Shown: positions 33,487 to 43,022, counted from the stretch's first letter. The stretch is 64,000 nucleotides of DNA from Chitinophagales bacterium (GCA_013298845.1 JAAFJN010000029.1:1-64000), one strand, 5' to 3'. Program-made: numbers and translations. The notes: generated by a model not told the origin, from the sequence alone.

Positions 33487-34887
33487 ATGATAAAATACGT
33501 TTTTCCGCTGTTCGCAGCGCTTTTTGTTTTAGCCCAATGCAACCGGGGCACTTCTGCCGAACAAATATTGGCGCGTAGCAAAAAACATTACCAAAAAGAA
33601 TGCGCCTCCTGCCACGGCACCGAGGTAGCGACTTTTGTGCAAAAGCCCTGGAAATACGGTAATTCGCGCCTTGACCTGATCAAAAGTATCAAAACCGGAG
33701 TGCCGGATGTACCGCAGCATAGTTTTGCCGGTCGCCTCAACGACAACCAAATCCTTCAGTTGGCCAATTATTTGCTGCAAAACATGACGGAACAAAAGGA
33801 GTCCCGTATCCAAAATGCAGCCCCCAAAGATAATAAATTTGTATCGGAAGGCATGACCATTCGCTTGGATACCGTGGCTACCGACCTCGAAAACCCGTGG
33901 GGAATGGTCTTTTTGCCCAATAACGACCTGGTTTTCACCGAACGCTCCGGGAAATTGTGGCGCTTGGGCAGCGACCGGAAAAAAACCGAAATTAAAGGCG
34001 TTCCGCCCACGTTGGTCGAAAGCCAGGGTGGTCTTTTGGACGTAGAACTGCACCCCGATTTTCCCAAAAATGGCATTATCTACCTGAGTTATTCCAAATT
34101 TAAAGAAACATCCGACGGAAAACTCAGCACCACCGCCGTATTCCGCGCCAAACTGGAAGGCGATACCCTCACCTACGGCCGCGATATTTTTGTGGCCGAA
34201 CCGTACACCAAAACCCGTTACCACTACGGGAGTCGCCTCGAATTTGACAAAAAAGAATACCTGTTTGTGAGCGTGGGCGATCGCGGAATGCAGGATTCCT
34301 TCCCCCAAATTTTGAGCAATTATCCCGGAAAAATCCACCGAATTAAGGACGATGGCAGCATCCCGCCCGACAACCCGTTCTTATACCAAACCGGTGCGTT
34401 GCCGTCCATGTGGTCGTACGGACACCGCAACCCGCAGGGACTGGCATTGCACCCCACCACGGGCGAACTTTGGGAAACCGAACACGGCCCGCGCGGTGGC
34501 GATGAAGTAAACCTGGTTCAACCGGGCAAAAACCACGGCTGGCCCGTGGCCTCGTACGGGACCCACTACGATGGACGGTCATTTACCGATATTACGGGCC
34601 GCAAAGACATTGTGCCACCCCTCGATTATTGGGTGCCGTCCATTGGGCCTTGCGGATTGGCGTTTTGCACCAGCGACCGCTACCCGGCCTGGAAAGGCGA
34701 TTTATTGGCCGGTTCCTTGCGTTTTAAATACCTCGATCGTTGCGATATTGAAAACAACAAACTCGTAAAACACGAAATGTTGTTGCCCAATATCGGCCGG
34801 ATGCGCTGTATTGCCACCGACCGCGAAGGATACCTGTACATTGCGGTAGAAGAACCCGGTATGATTTTCCGATTGTTACCCGAATAA
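33487..34887 (+). CDS. Cytochrome c domain fused to a PQQ-dependent sugar dehydrogenase, lipoprotein
   Basis: The lipobox FVLAQC gives a lipoprotein. Residues about 25-100 are a small cytochrome c with the heme motif CASCH (residues 39-43) and a distal Met in the ENMT segment. From about 115 the soluble aldose-dehydrogenase fold (PQQ-dependent, six-bladed propeller) follows: ENPWGMVFLPNNDLVFTERSGKLWRL, QGGLLDVELHPDF, YHYGSRLEFDKKEYLFVSVGDRG, GHRNPQGLALHPTTGELWETEHGPRGGDEVN and GKNHGWP. It would oxidise an aldose or alcohol and pass electrons to the attached heme. First gene of a five-gene redox operon. Confidence 0.92.
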   Translation: MIKYVFPLFAALFVLAQCNRGTSAEQILARSKKHYQKECASCHGTEVATFVQKPWKYGNSRLDLIKSIKTGVPDVPQHSFAGRLNDNQILQLANYLLQNMTEQKESRIQNAAPKDNKFVSEGMTIRLDTVATDLENPWGMVFLPNNDLVFTERSGKLWRLGSDRKKTEIKGVPPTLVESQGGLLDVELHPDFPKNGIIYLSYSKFKETSDGKLSTTAVFRAKLEGDTLTYGRDIFVAEPYTKTRYHYGSRLEFDKKEYLFVSVGDRGMQDSFPQILSNYPGKIHRIKDDGSIPPDNPFLYQTGALPSMWSYGHRNPQGLALHPTTGELWETEHGPRGGDEVNLVQPGKNHGWPVASYGTHYDGRSFTDITGRKDIVPPLDYWVPSIGPCGLAFCTSDRYPAWKGDLLAGSLRFKYLDRCDIENNKLVKHEMLLPNIGRMRCIATDREGYLYIAVEEPGMIFRLLPE

Positions 34888-34897
34888 AGATATTTTT

Positions 34898-35743
34898 ATG
34901 AAAAAAAACGTAAACCGCCCGATGGCGGTGCTGTTGGTGGCCGCAATGGCCTTGTGTTTCTGGCGTTGTGAAACCCCCAGCCGGGGTTGTTTGGACATTG
35001 AAGCCACCAACTTTGCCTTCGCGGCGGATAAACCCTGCGAAGACGGTTGCTGTACCTACCCTAATTTAATTTTGGTATTCAACCAAGAGTTTGACGGCGA
35101 GGTGTGGCTTCAGGATAGCGTGTACGTGAATAATTTGGGGCACCCGTTTATTATTCGGGGCACGGCTATGTATTTTTCGGATTTTCAACTGGGGCAACAA
35201 GGGCAGCAATACGGCGTCGCCGATACCATTTCGCTAAAAACCTGGACCGGCAGCGATTCGGTGACCATTAATTTTGTGGATGATTTTGTTTTAGGCCGAC
35301 GCATACCACTCGAATACACGGTGGGTACCTTCAAAAAAAGTGGCTTTTTTGACGAATTTCGTTGCCAATTGGGCCTTTCTGCAACCGCTAATACCATTGT
35401 TTCGTCTAAAACACCGTCGGGGCATCCTTTGAACAAACAAAACGATAGTTTGTGGCTAAACAATACCGATAAATTTGTGTGGCTGCAAATTGCGTACAAA
35501 AAAGATACACTTTCCAGCACCCCGACCGATACTTTGCGGTTTGGAGCCAGTGATTTTGGCGGGCAACCGTTTATGATTTCCCGCACGGGAAACTTTGAAC
35601 ACCAAACCGGTACCGATTTCCGAATTTCAATGACGCTTGATTATGCTTTATTGTTTAAAGACGTCAATTTGGCTAATATTGGTCAATCGGAACTGAAAGC
35701 AAAAATCATTTCTGCCCTTAGTGGTACTTTTGAGGTAGAATAA
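34898..35743 (+). CDS. MbnP-like lipoprotein 1
   Basis: The protein has 281 residues and N-terminal MALCFWRCE as a lipoprotein-like signal. It carries the motif CLDIEATNFAFAADKPCEDGCCTYP (a GC.D..A.NY..DA....C.Y type motif often found on secreted proteins of this phylum). The remainder follows the MbnP-like layout: YVNNLGHPFIIRGTAMYFSDFQL, then GHPLNK. The Trp-rich stretch normally following HPLN (as in MbnP2) is replaced by LWLNNTDKFVWLQI, so it diverges from the canonical form. Co-transcribed with the PQQ enzyme (10-base gap). Confidence 0.75.
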   Translation: MKKNVNRPMAVLLVAAMALCFWRCETPSRGCLDIEATNFAFAADKPCEDGCCTYPNLILVFNQEFDGEVWLQDSVYVNNLGHPFIIRGTAMYFSDFQLGQQGQQYGVADTISLKTWTGSDSVTINFVDDFVLGRRIPLEYTVGTFKKSGFFDEFRCQLGLSATANTIVSSKTPSGHPLNKQNDSLWLNNTDKFVWLQIAYKKDTLSSTPTDTLRFGASDFGGQPFMISRTGNFEHQTGTDFRISMTLDYALLFKDVNLANIGQSELKAKIISALSGTFEVE

Positions 35744-35785
35744 AGTTTACTTTTCTTCTTTTTTTTAACAAACAACTCAACAACA

Positions 35786-36544
35786 ATGCGTTACATAAAA
35801 TTTTTATTTGCACTATCTACGCTTTTTTTCTTTGCGGCCTGCGATAAACACCACGAAGACGGTGAAACAACCGAACTCACCATTACTTTTAAAGCACTGT
35901 ACGACGGTCAGCCATTAGAGAAAAACAAGTTATACGATTACAGTACTTACAAAGTAGAGTTTTCGCAATTTAACACGTATTTATCCGACATAAAACTGCT
36001 CAAAGGAACGGCCGAAACGTTGGTTTCCGAAATTGAATGGGTGAACTTCACCCCCGATTTTGCCACCGATAACAAAGCCGTGGACGTAACCATTAAAGCC
36101 ACCGTTCCGTCCGATCATTACACCGGGATTAAAATGGGCTACGGCGTAAAACCCAGCCTGAACGCCAAACGCCCCTCCGATTTTGCGGCTGGTCACCCAT
36201 TGAACAAAGAAGTAGAATTTTGGCCCGGTTGGAAATCGTATATCTTTAACAAAATTGAAGGCCAGGGCGACAGCGACAACGACGGCACTCCCGATATTTT
36301 TATGCTGTTCCACTGCGGCTCGGATAAAGTGTACCGCGAATACAGTTTTGAAAAAGAAATTCACGTGCACGATGCCACCTCCAGTGTAGCGGTTGAATTT
36401 GACCTGAAAAACCTGTTTTACACCAATAATACCTGGTGGGATATGACCGCCAGCGGAAACCAAGCCACCTCTAATCTGGCCACGGACGTGCGGGTTGCGC
36501 AGGTTTTGATGGATAACTTTGACGAAGCCACCACTCTAAAATAA
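35786..36544 (+). CDS. MbnP-like lipoprotein 2
   Basis: A lipoprotein (LFFFAACDK) of 252 residues of the MbnP family: TITFKALYDGQPLEKNKLYDYSTYKVEFSQFNTYLSDIKLL, GIKMGYGVKPSLN, and GHPLNKEVEFWPGWKSYIFNKIEG with a conserved tryptophan pair. In MbnP one tryptophan is converted to kynurenine by the partner diheme enzyme MbnH and the protein binds copper. The partner gene follows nine bases downstream. A calcium-like loop (GDSDNDGTPD) is also visible. Confidence 0.88.
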   Translation: MRYIKFLFALSTLFFFAACDKHHEDGETTELTITFKALYDGQPLEKNKLYDYSTYKVEFSQFNTYLSDIKLLKGTAETLVSEIEWVNFTPDFATDNKAVDVTIKATVPSDHYTGIKMGYGVKPSLNAKRPSDFAAGHPLNKEVEFWPGWKSYIFNKIEGQGDSDNDGTPDIFMLFHCGSDKVYREYSFEKEIHVHDATSSVAVEFDLKNLFYTNNTWWDMTASGNQATSNLATDVRVAQVLMDNFDEATTLK

Positions 36545-36552
36545 GATTCGCC

Positions 36553-37692
36553 ATGCAAAAAAGTCTCATTTTTTCCGTTTTTGCGCTGCTTCTTGGACTC
36601 ATCGCCTGTGACCAAAGCGATCCCAACCCACCCGAAGAAGTGGGCGACTTGGTGCAATACCCGTACGAACCAAAAGCGTACACCATCAAAAAACCCGACC
36701 ATTATCCGGCCGTTCCGGTGCCTGCCGATAACCCCATGACGTACGACGGGGTCCAATTGGGCCGCCGTTTGTTTTACGACCCCATGTTGTCGGCCAACAA
36801 CACCATGTCGTGCGCATCGTGCCATTTACCCGCCAAAAGTTTTACCGACGGCAAGCAGTTTTCGACCGGTATTGACGGTATTCAGGGCAAACGCAGTTCG
36901 ATGAGTTTGATGAATATTGCCTATATCGTTCCCGATAACCCGGCAGATACGTTCCTTTTGTTTTGGGACGGTCGCACTAAATCGTTGGAAAGCCAGGCTT
37001 TATTGCCAGTGGAAGACCCTATCGAGATGCACCACCAATGGATAAACGTCATTGAAGACTTCAAAAACCACCCGGATTACCCGGTATTGTTCCGCAAAGC
37101 ATTTGGCATCGCGGACCGCAGCCAAATTACCAAGGAATTGGCCGCGAAAGCCATGGCGCAATTTGAACGCATCCTCATTGGCAGCGGCACCTCGGTGTAT
37201 GACCGCTATTTGAACGGCGAAATCAGTCTGCTGCAAGACGAGGCATTGGACGGCAAACTGATGTTTTTTGACGAAGGCAACCCCTTTGGTTTACCCGATG
37301 GCGAGTGCTTTCACTGCCACGGAACGGGAACCTTATCGGGGCGGGGCTTTTTTAACAATGGCCTCGATCCGTTCGATTTGATTGTGGATAAAGGCCGCGA
37401 AAACGTCACCGGAAACCCCAATGACCGGGGTAAATTCCGCGCCACAACGCTCATGAACATCGAATTATCGGCACCGTACATGCACGACGGGCGCTTCTCG
37501 AACCTCAACCAAGTGGTTGATCACTACCTGTTCGATGCGCACCCCACGCCTTACGCCAACCCGAATTTGAATTTGCTGATTAACAAACGCCAGATTTATA
37601 CGTCGTACCACCGAACGGCGCTTGTAGAGTTCCTGAAAACCTTAACCGACACTGCATTTATCAACAACCCCGATATCCAATCGCCGTTTTAA
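36553..37692 (+). CDS. Diheme cytochrome c peroxidase / MbnH-MauG-like enzyme, lipoprotein
   Basis: Lipobox LGLIACD. Two c-heme motifs are seen: CASCH (near 90) and CFHCH (near 254), as in CcpA/MauG/MbnH enzymes. Other marks are VQLGRRLFYDPMLSANNTMSC, ADTFLLFWDGRTKSLESQALLPVEDPIEM and LMNIELSAPYMHDGRF. Next to MbnP-like genes it most likely acts as MbnH, oxidising a Trp in its partner through a bis-Fe(IV) state; a plain hydrogen-peroxide peroxidase is the alternative. Confidence 0.9.
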   Translation: MQKSLIFSVFALLLGLIACDQSDPNPPEEVGDLVQYPYEPKAYTIKKPDHYPAVPVPADNPMTYDGVQLGRRLFYDPMLSANNTMSCASCHLPAKSFTDGKQFSTGIDGIQGKRSSMSLMNIAYIVPDNPADTFLLFWDGRTKSLESQALLPVEDPIEMHHQWINVIEDFKNHPDYPVLFRKAFGIADRSQITKELAAKAMAQFERILIGSGTSVYDRYLNGEISLLQDEALDGKLMFFDEGNPFGLPDGECFHCHGTGTLSGRGFFNNGLDPFDLIVDKGRENVTGNPNDRGKFRATTLMNIELSAPYMHDGRFSNLNQVVDHYLFDAHPTPYANPNLNLLINKRQIYTSYHRTALVEFLKTLTDTAFINNPDIQSPF

Positions 37693-37698
37693 ACAACT

Positions 37699-38445
37699 AT
37701 GCGTTACCTGATTATTATTGCACTGTTTTGGGCCTGTTCGCCCCCCAAAACCAAATTTTCCGCCAATCCGGCCGCACCGGGTTTTGACGCTCCAGGCTCC
37801 GATATTCGCGCCATTACCATTGCCGACGAGGTGATGCAGGCGCAGGGAGGCCGCGGTGCCTACGACGCTGTTCGGTATATTTCCTGGAATTTTTTTGGGG
37901 CGCGGACCCTTGTTTGGGATAAATTCACCGGCAATGTGCGCATTGACTGGCTGAAAAAAGACCAAAAAGTAGTGGTCAACATTCAGAACAATACCGGTCA
38001 GGTAATGCTCAACGGTGTGGCGCAAACCCACCCGGACTCCATTGCCAAATACCTGAATATTGGCAAAGAAGTGTGGATCAATGACTCCTATTGGTTGGTG
38101 ATGCCGTTTAAACTGAAAGACAGCGGCGTTACGCTGAAATACCTCGGCGAAGGCAAAACCGAAAGTGGCCTCGACGCGGATATTTTACAAATGACCTTTA
38201 AAAGCGTAGGCGTTACCCCCGATAACAAGTACCATATTTGGGTGGATAAGTCGTCAAAATTGGTGCGTCAGTGGGCATTTTTTGAAAAATTTGCCGATGA
38301 AAAACCGCGCTTTACCACGCCGTGGGACGACTATAAAACATTTTCCCCAATTCCCGTCAAACTATCGGGGAACCGGGGAAAAAACGCGTTGGAGTCCATT
38401 CAAACGCCCCAAACCGTGCCGGCCGGGACGTTTTTATTGTTTTAA
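37699..38445 (+). CDS. Putative lipoprotein (DUF6503-like), 248 aa
   Basis: The N-terminus MRYLIIIALFWACSPP is a short lipoprotein signal. The mature part has a single beta-rich domain: DEVMQAQGGRGAYDAVRYISWNFFGARTLVWDKFTGNVRIDW, then DSYWLVMPFKLKDSGVTLKYLG and YHIWVDKSSKLVRQWAFFEKF, which look like a LolA/LppX-type half-barrel. The gene is last in the redox operon, 6 bases after the diheme enzyme, and is closed by a strong terminator. Role unknown; a lipid or cofactor carrier is a guess. Confidence 0.75.
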   Translation: MRYLIIIALFWACSPPKTKFSANPAAPGFDAPGSDIRAITIADEVMQAQGGRGAYDAVRYISWNFFGARTLVWDKFTGNVRIDWLKKDQKVVVNIQNNTGQVMLNGVAQTHPDSIAKYLNIGKEVWINDSYWLVMPFKLKDSGVTLKYLGEGKTESGLDADILQMTFKSVGVTPDNKYHIWVDKSSKLVRQWAFFEKFADEKPRFTTPWDDYKTFSPIPVKLSGNRGKNALESIQTPQTVPAGTFLLF

Positions 38446-38483
38446 GAACCAGCAGCCTTAATGCGTGTCTGCCAATAAAAAAA

Positions 38484-38517
38484 CCGGATCAGAGCAAGTC
38501 TCTGATCCGGTTTTTTT
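38484..38517. terminator. Strong Rho-independent terminator, bidirectional
   Basis: CCGGATCAGAG-CAAGT-CTCTGATCCGG (11-bp perfect stem) followed by TTTTTTT, and preceded by seven A, so it can serve both strands. It ends the redox operon from the left and the 38573 gene from the right. Confidence 0.93.
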
Positions 38518-38572
38518 ATGACATCTCCCCAAAAACACCTTGAGCGGGGTAATATCTCGTTCTGTGGATTGC

Positions 38573-39079
38573 TTATTCGCCGCGATTAAAATATCGAATG
38601 GCTTCCCGGCGATACTGATTACTTTTTGTGCCGTAAATTATTCCGGGAATTAACGATCCTAAGGTGAGCAACGACAGACCGTTATTGATCTGCGCGTTCC
38701 ATGAAGGACTGCTGAACGAATTATTAGCCAAAGAAGCGGCATACCCAACTTGCATCCAGCGAGTGGCCTTTTGGCTGTATTGTTCTGCTCTCTCCAATTC
38801 GCGATTGGCTTTAGGATATGGTCTGAATTGGGCCTTTAACGCCGGACTATACACAACGGGAAGCCACGGCTCGCGGTACAAATCAACTTGTGGCGGAATG
38901 CCGTTTTGCCAATTCCCAAGATTGAGCCACTGCGGGCGAATAACGTAATTGGAGTCAATGAGCGCCGGTGCAATAACTACCGGACGGTAAAAATGCGGGC
39001 GCACATACTGCGCCATTGCCGAATGGGTAGTAGAGGCCATAACGGCGATTAATGTGCATTGAAAAAAAAATTGTCTCAT
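38573..39079 (-). CDS. Envelope hypothetical protein, paralog A, 168 aa
   Basis: From the ATG at 39079 (MRQFFFQCTLIAVMASTTHSAMAQ) there is a clear signal peptide; the 60 extra upstream codons are rejected. Shared block with its neighbour: PALKAQFRPYPKANRELERAEQYSQKATRWMQ, followed by a hydrophobic pair of segments. It looks like a small membrane-associated protein with an N-terminal extracytoplasmic part. Function unknown. Confidence 0.65.
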   Translation of the reverse strand: MRQFFFQCTLIAVMASTTHSAMAQYVRPHFYRPVVIAPALIDSNYVIRPQWLNLGNWQNGIPPQVDLYREPWLPVVYSPALKAQFRPYPKANRELERAEQYSQKATRWMQVGYAASLANNSFSSPSWNAQINNGLSLLTLGSLIPGIIYGTKSNQYRREAIRYFNRGE

Positions 39080-39141
39080 GAATTTGCTGTTTAAGGAAGT
39101 TAATTTTGCTTCGCGGCCAATGAAAACAACGCACGTAGCGA

Positions 39142-39663
39142 TTATCTGCGATAATTTAAGTGATCTACGGCCCGTTCCAATGCCTCGTTGCTCCGGACAC
39201 TGTACAACGTAACTGGGATTATCATGCCGAGCGATGCTATGGTTAAACCCGAATCCCAAACTTCAAGCCGAGGATTATTTATGCTACTGATGCCAACAGC
39301 CAACCCAACGGCGGTGGTGGCCAACAACGCGTACATCCACCGATTTGATTTTATATTGTATTGCTCGGCGCGCATCAGTTCCCGAGCGGCTTGCGGATAC
39401 GGATTGAAATGCGCTTTTACGTTCGGCGAATAGCGCCCCACCCATACGTTCCGATAAACCCTGGCAACTGGTTTTTCTCCTTTTTGCAATTGCGGAGGTG
39501 ACCAAAATCGGTACTTGATTGAATACAAGGTGTCGGTCGGTGCGTACGCGCCGGTGGTAACGGCATTGTTAAGACTGGACTGACGGAGAAACTGTGCCGA
39601 TACTTCATGCGTGAAACCCAGAAGTATCCAAAGCGTTAAAAGACTGAAAAGATGCTGTTTCAT
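39142..39663 (-). CDS. Envelope hypothetical protein, paralog B, 173 aa
   Basis: From the ATG at 39663 it has a signal peptide (MKQHLFSLLTLWILLGFTHEVSAQ). It shares with paralog A the segment PNVKAHFNPYPQAARELMRAEQYNIKSNRWMY and the C-terminal SL(G/T)xxIPxxxYxxxSNxxxxRAxxxxN pattern. The two genes are 62 bases apart on the same strand and clearly arose by tandem duplication. Function unknown. Confidence 0.65.
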   Translation of the reverse strand: MKQHLFSLLTLWILLGFTHEVSAQFLRQSSLNNAVTTGAYAPTDTLYSIKYRFWSPPQLQKGEKPVARVYRNVWVGRYSPNVKAHFNPYPQAARELMRAEQYNIKSNRWMYALLATTAVGLAVGISSINNPRLEVWDSGLTIASLGMIIPVTLYSVRSNEALERAVDHLNYRR

Positions 39664-40348
39664 AGTGATGTTTCCTTTTTTACGTTCCCAAGCCAATAAA
39701 CCAATAGGGGCGCTTTCTTCGATGCCATTGAATCCATTGGCAAAGGATCTTATGTTCATTATTTATATACAATAGTGAACAGAAAAGGAGGAGGAATGTT
39801 TGGAAAAGCACTGTTAACAGCGGGGCTTTTTTCAAAAAAAATATAAAACAGTTTACGGAGTGAATGCACATCTCAAAGCGGTACAGATTTCTGGCCAAAG
39901 ACATTCGCTCTTGTGTCAGATAATACAAGGGACACGGATTTTTTGTTGCTTCGGAAAAATCCGTGTCCAATCCGTGTAAATCCGTGTCCAATCATTTTCG
40001 GGCTGTGCCGAAAGCAGCATGTAGCGACTTTTTTTGCGTATTTTGTGGGCTATGCCAGTGTGTTTTTTGATATATGATTGATGATTTCTGATATCAGATA
40101 GCAGAAGTGTCCCGGAGGTACGAAGTGGATGACATCTCAAAGTGAACGGTAAGGAAGACATTGGACAAAAGATGGAATGGAAAACCGCCGGATGTAGCAC
40201 TTGACGGATGCGCACCGGGGTTGCGGTGCCGGTGGCGTATATTTTCGGCTAAAATCTACCAAATCTTACAGATTTTGCAGATTAGCCCACCTGAACCTTG
40301 TGCGTTTATTCACTCGCTTTTTTAAAAAAACTACCGATATCTAAAAAA
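39664..40348. repeat. Gene-free stretch with dispersed repeats
   Basis: It includes a hairpin GACACGGATTTTT/AAAAATCCGTGTC (39930-39968) followed by two more CCGTGT units, an echo of a CATCTCAAAG string (39867 and 40132), and at 40252-40290 another copy of the hairpin element TCTACCAAATCT-TAC-AGATTTTGCAGATT. No gene is supported. Confidence 0.6.
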
Positions 40349-41677
40349 CTACAACTTGGTCAAACTGGCGCGGTCAAAAATATCGGCACTGCCGTTTTCC
40401 AAACGCAAAACACCACGTGGACACACGGCCGAACATACGCCACAGCCTACGCAGGAAGCCCGAACGATGTCCTGCCCGCGTTGGGCGTACGCTTTTACAT
40501 CAATGCCCATTTCGCAATAGGTGGAACAGTTGCCGCAACTAATGCACTGTCCGCCGTTGGTGGTAATGCGAAAACGCGAAAAATATTTTTGAAAAATACC
40601 CAAAATGGCGGCTTGTGGGCAGCCAAAACGGCACCAGGAACGATTGCCCAAAATGGGATAAAAACCCGTGCCCACCACACCCGAAAACATGGAACCGATG
40701 ACAAACGAATAGGTTTTGGAGACGGTTAACGACCATTCGCCCAAAACACCGCCTTGCGAATAGGAATTTACCCACAACAAAATCGTTACCAGCGTAATAA
40801 ATACCAATACGCTGTAAATGAGGTAACGCTCAATTTTCCAGGCGCGCAACGATTTATCGCTCAGGGTTCGGAAACTATCGCCCGTGGTTTCGGCCAGTGC
40901 CCCGCAACCGCACACCCACGAACAATACCATCTTTTTCCAAAAAAATAAGTCAGCACCGGAGTGGCAATAAATGTCATCACGACGCCCCAAAATACCAAA
41001 AAGATGCCCAAATTTGTGCTATTTTTCAACCACGACACCGTTGAAGGAAACAAATAATCGTATTTCAGCGGCCAAAAATACGTGAAATAAAACTCCGGTT
41101 GGTTCATCATTAACATCCAGGCGGGAATGAGAAAAGCAAACATCAACTGGAAAAACATAACTGATAAGGTGCGGATAATCTGATAGCGGTTGTGCCGATA
41201 CTTATAGATAAATTTGACGCCCAATACCAAAACACCCAGGGTGTACAAACTGCCGTACACAAACCATTGATCGGCGGGACGGTGGCGAAAAAACTGGCTC
41301 AAAGGGTCGAATAATTGAATAACGCCCGTCATGTACTCGGCGTACCAATACAGGCAAACGTAAAATCCGGTGAGCAAAATACCGGTCAAATACGCCCAAA
41401 CGCCGCGATTACTAAGGCTACTGAACATCACCCCGTTGTTTTTGATGCCTTCCGGCAAATGGCGATAGGTAAAATGCGCGTAACCGATAACGCCCGCCGT
41501 AATGGTCAACAGCGACAAAGGCAACGCCAAACCGGGTGCAAACAGCGGTTGTTGCCCCCACCACGACAACAAAATGATGAGTAGACCAGTGCCGCCCAAA
41601 GCAATGGATATTTTTTGTGGAATGCTCAAATGGGTGGTTTCCACCAAAGCCAGCGAAGTGTCCGTTTGTTGTTTCAT
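40349..41677 (-). CDS. NapH/CcoG-like polyferredoxin membrane protein
   Basis: The protein has 442 residues, with about seven or eight transmembrane helices and four cysteine clusters: CSWVCGCGAL and CRFGCPQAAI in cytoplasmic loops, then two ferredoxin-type [4Fe-4S] motifs, CISCGNCSTYCEMGIDV and CVGCGVCSAVCPRG, at the C-terminus. It could pass electrons between the quinone pool and the FAD oxidoreductase encoded one base upstream. The exact partner is unknown; NapH, NosR and RdxA/CcoG families all share these parts. Confidence 0.88.
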   Translation of the reverse strand: MKQQTDTSLALVETTHLSIPQKISIALGGTGLLIILLSWWGQQPLFAPGLALPLSLLTITAGVIGYAHFTYRHLPEGIKNNGVMFSSLSNRGVWAYLTGILLTGFYVCLYWYAEYMTGVIQLFDPLSQFFRHRPADQWFVYGSLYTLGVLVLGVKFIYKYRHNRYQIIRTLSVMFFQLMFAFLIPAWMLMMNQPEFYFTYFWPLKYDYLFPSTVSWLKNSTNLGIFLVFWGVVMTFIATPVLTYFFGKRWYCSWVCGCGALAETTGDSFRTLSDKSLRAWKIERYLIYSVLVFITLVTILLWVNSYSQGGVLGEWSLTVSKTYSFVIGSMFSGVVGTGFYPILGNRSWCRFGCPQAAILGIFQKYFSRFRITTNGGQCISCGNCSTYCEMGIDVKAYAQRGQDIVRASCVGCGVCSAVCPRGVLRLENGSADIFDRASLTKL

Positions 41678-41678
41678 A

Positions 41679-43022
41679 CTAATCTGCCAGATTTAAAAAA
41701 GCCAAAACTTTGTTTAAACTTCTTTTTGAGGTTAATTTTAGTTGTTTGTTGTTCATTTGATTGTATTGCTGCACCAAAAACGATTCATATTCGTCGAAAA
41801 ACTCGGGGTCAAAATTGGCCAATGACAACTGTTGCAGCACTTCTTCGATGGGCGTATGGTGTTCGAGCCAACGTTCACAAACCTCGTGGCGGTACCGGAT
41901 GCCCATGAGGTTAAACCCGGTGACGTGCCCCAAGTTGGTTTCGTAGTTGATGCGCACCGATTTTTTACCGCCGGGATGCTCCCAATACAGGCTGCGGATA
42001 TTGTCGGGCAAACGGGTGGGAATATCGCCGTATACCTGGTATTCGATGTCGAGGAATTTGGCGGAATTGAACCACAAACGCGGCACGTAAGGCGTTGGGG
42101 TACCACAAATCGTGTGTGCGACGGCGCGGCCCATCATGCGGCCCGTATACCAAATGGCTTCGATGGGGCGGCGACCGGCCGTGGGGCGACGCAGTTGAAC
42201 ACAATCGCCAATGGCGTACACGTCTTTTGCCGAGGTTTCGAGAAATTCATCGGCCAATACGCCCCGGTCGAGTTCGATACTGCTGTTTTTCAAAAAATCA
42301 ACGTTGGGGCTTACGCCTACGGTAATTCCCACAAAACCGCAGTCAATCCGTTCCCCCGATTTGGTGATGACGGCGGCGGCTCTTCCGTTGGCATCGGGGA
42401 GAATTTCCTGTAATTCAGAAGAAAGTCGCAAATCAAACCCATGTTCCCGAATGTGGCGGTTAATCATGGCACTTTCTTCGGCGGGCAGCACATTGTTCCA
42501 AAAACTATCTTCGCGCACTAGTAAAGTAACCGGAATGTGGCGCGAGTGAAACATCTCGGCCATTTCGATACCGATGAGACCGCCGCCCACCACCACGGCG
42601 CGTTGCAAACCGGGGCTATAGCGCTCCATTCCTTCGAGGTCTTGTAAATGGTAAAGCCCCTGGACACCTTTCAGATCTTGTCCGGGCCAGCCGAATTTAT
42701 TGGATTTGGAACCGGTGGCAATAATGAGTGCATCGTAAGAGATTTGGGTACCGTTGCTGAGATAAACCCTTTTAGCGTCGGTTTGCACATTTTCGACCCG
42801 CGCCAATACACGTTGGATGCGATTTTTGGCCCAAAACCAATCTTCGTACAACTCGGTATTTTCCTGCTTGAGGTGGCCCATGTACACATACATCAGGGCA
42901 GTACGCGAAAACGGCTGTAACGTTTCCTCGGAGATCATGGTGATCTCATGGTCGGATAGTTTTCGGATTTGGCGGGCGGCATTCGTTCCGGCAACGCCAT
43001 TACCGATAATAACGATGTGCAT
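41679..43022 (-). CDS. NAD(P)/FAD-dependent oxidoreductase
   Basis: The protein has 447 residues. FAD-binding GxGxxG is at the N-terminus (IVIIGNGVAGTNAARQI), the NAD(P)-binding one is near 150 (AVVVGGGLIGIEMAEMF), and the second FAD motif is VYAIGDCVQL. It belongs to the NirB-N/rubredoxin reductase-like pyridine-nucleotide-disulfide group but lacks a redox-active disulfide. The C-terminal 120 residues are variable (LEHHTPIEEVLQQLSLANFDPEFF). It is the upstream operon partner of the polyferredoxin gene (start one base after its stop). Confidence 0.93.
   Translation of the reverse strand: MHIVIIGNGVAGTNAARQIRKLSDHEITMISEETLQPFSRTALMYVYMGHLKQENTELYEDWFWAKNRIQRVLARVENVQTDAKRVYLSNGTQISYDALIIATGSKSNKFGWPGQDLKGVQGLYHLQDLEGMERYSPGLQRAVVVGGGLIGIEMAEMFHSRHIPVTLLVREDSFWNNVLPAEESAMINRHIREHGFDLRLSSELQEILPDANGRAAAVITKSGERIDCGFVGITVGVSPNVDFLKNSSIELDRGVLADEFLETSAKDVYAIGDCVQLRRPTAGRRPIEAIWYTGRMMGRAVAHTICGTPTPYVPRLWFNSAKFLDIEYQVYGDIPTRLPDNIRSLYWEHPGGKKSVRINYETNLGHVTGFNLMGIRYRHEVCERWLEHHTPIEEVLQQLSLANFDPEFFDEYESFLVQQYNQMNNKQLKLTSKRSLNKVLAFLNLAD

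Noticed and set aside
33529-34338. Minus-strand 269-codon frame inside the PQQ dehydrogenase gene
   Set aside because: Shadow of the coding strand; family motifs are all on the plus strand.
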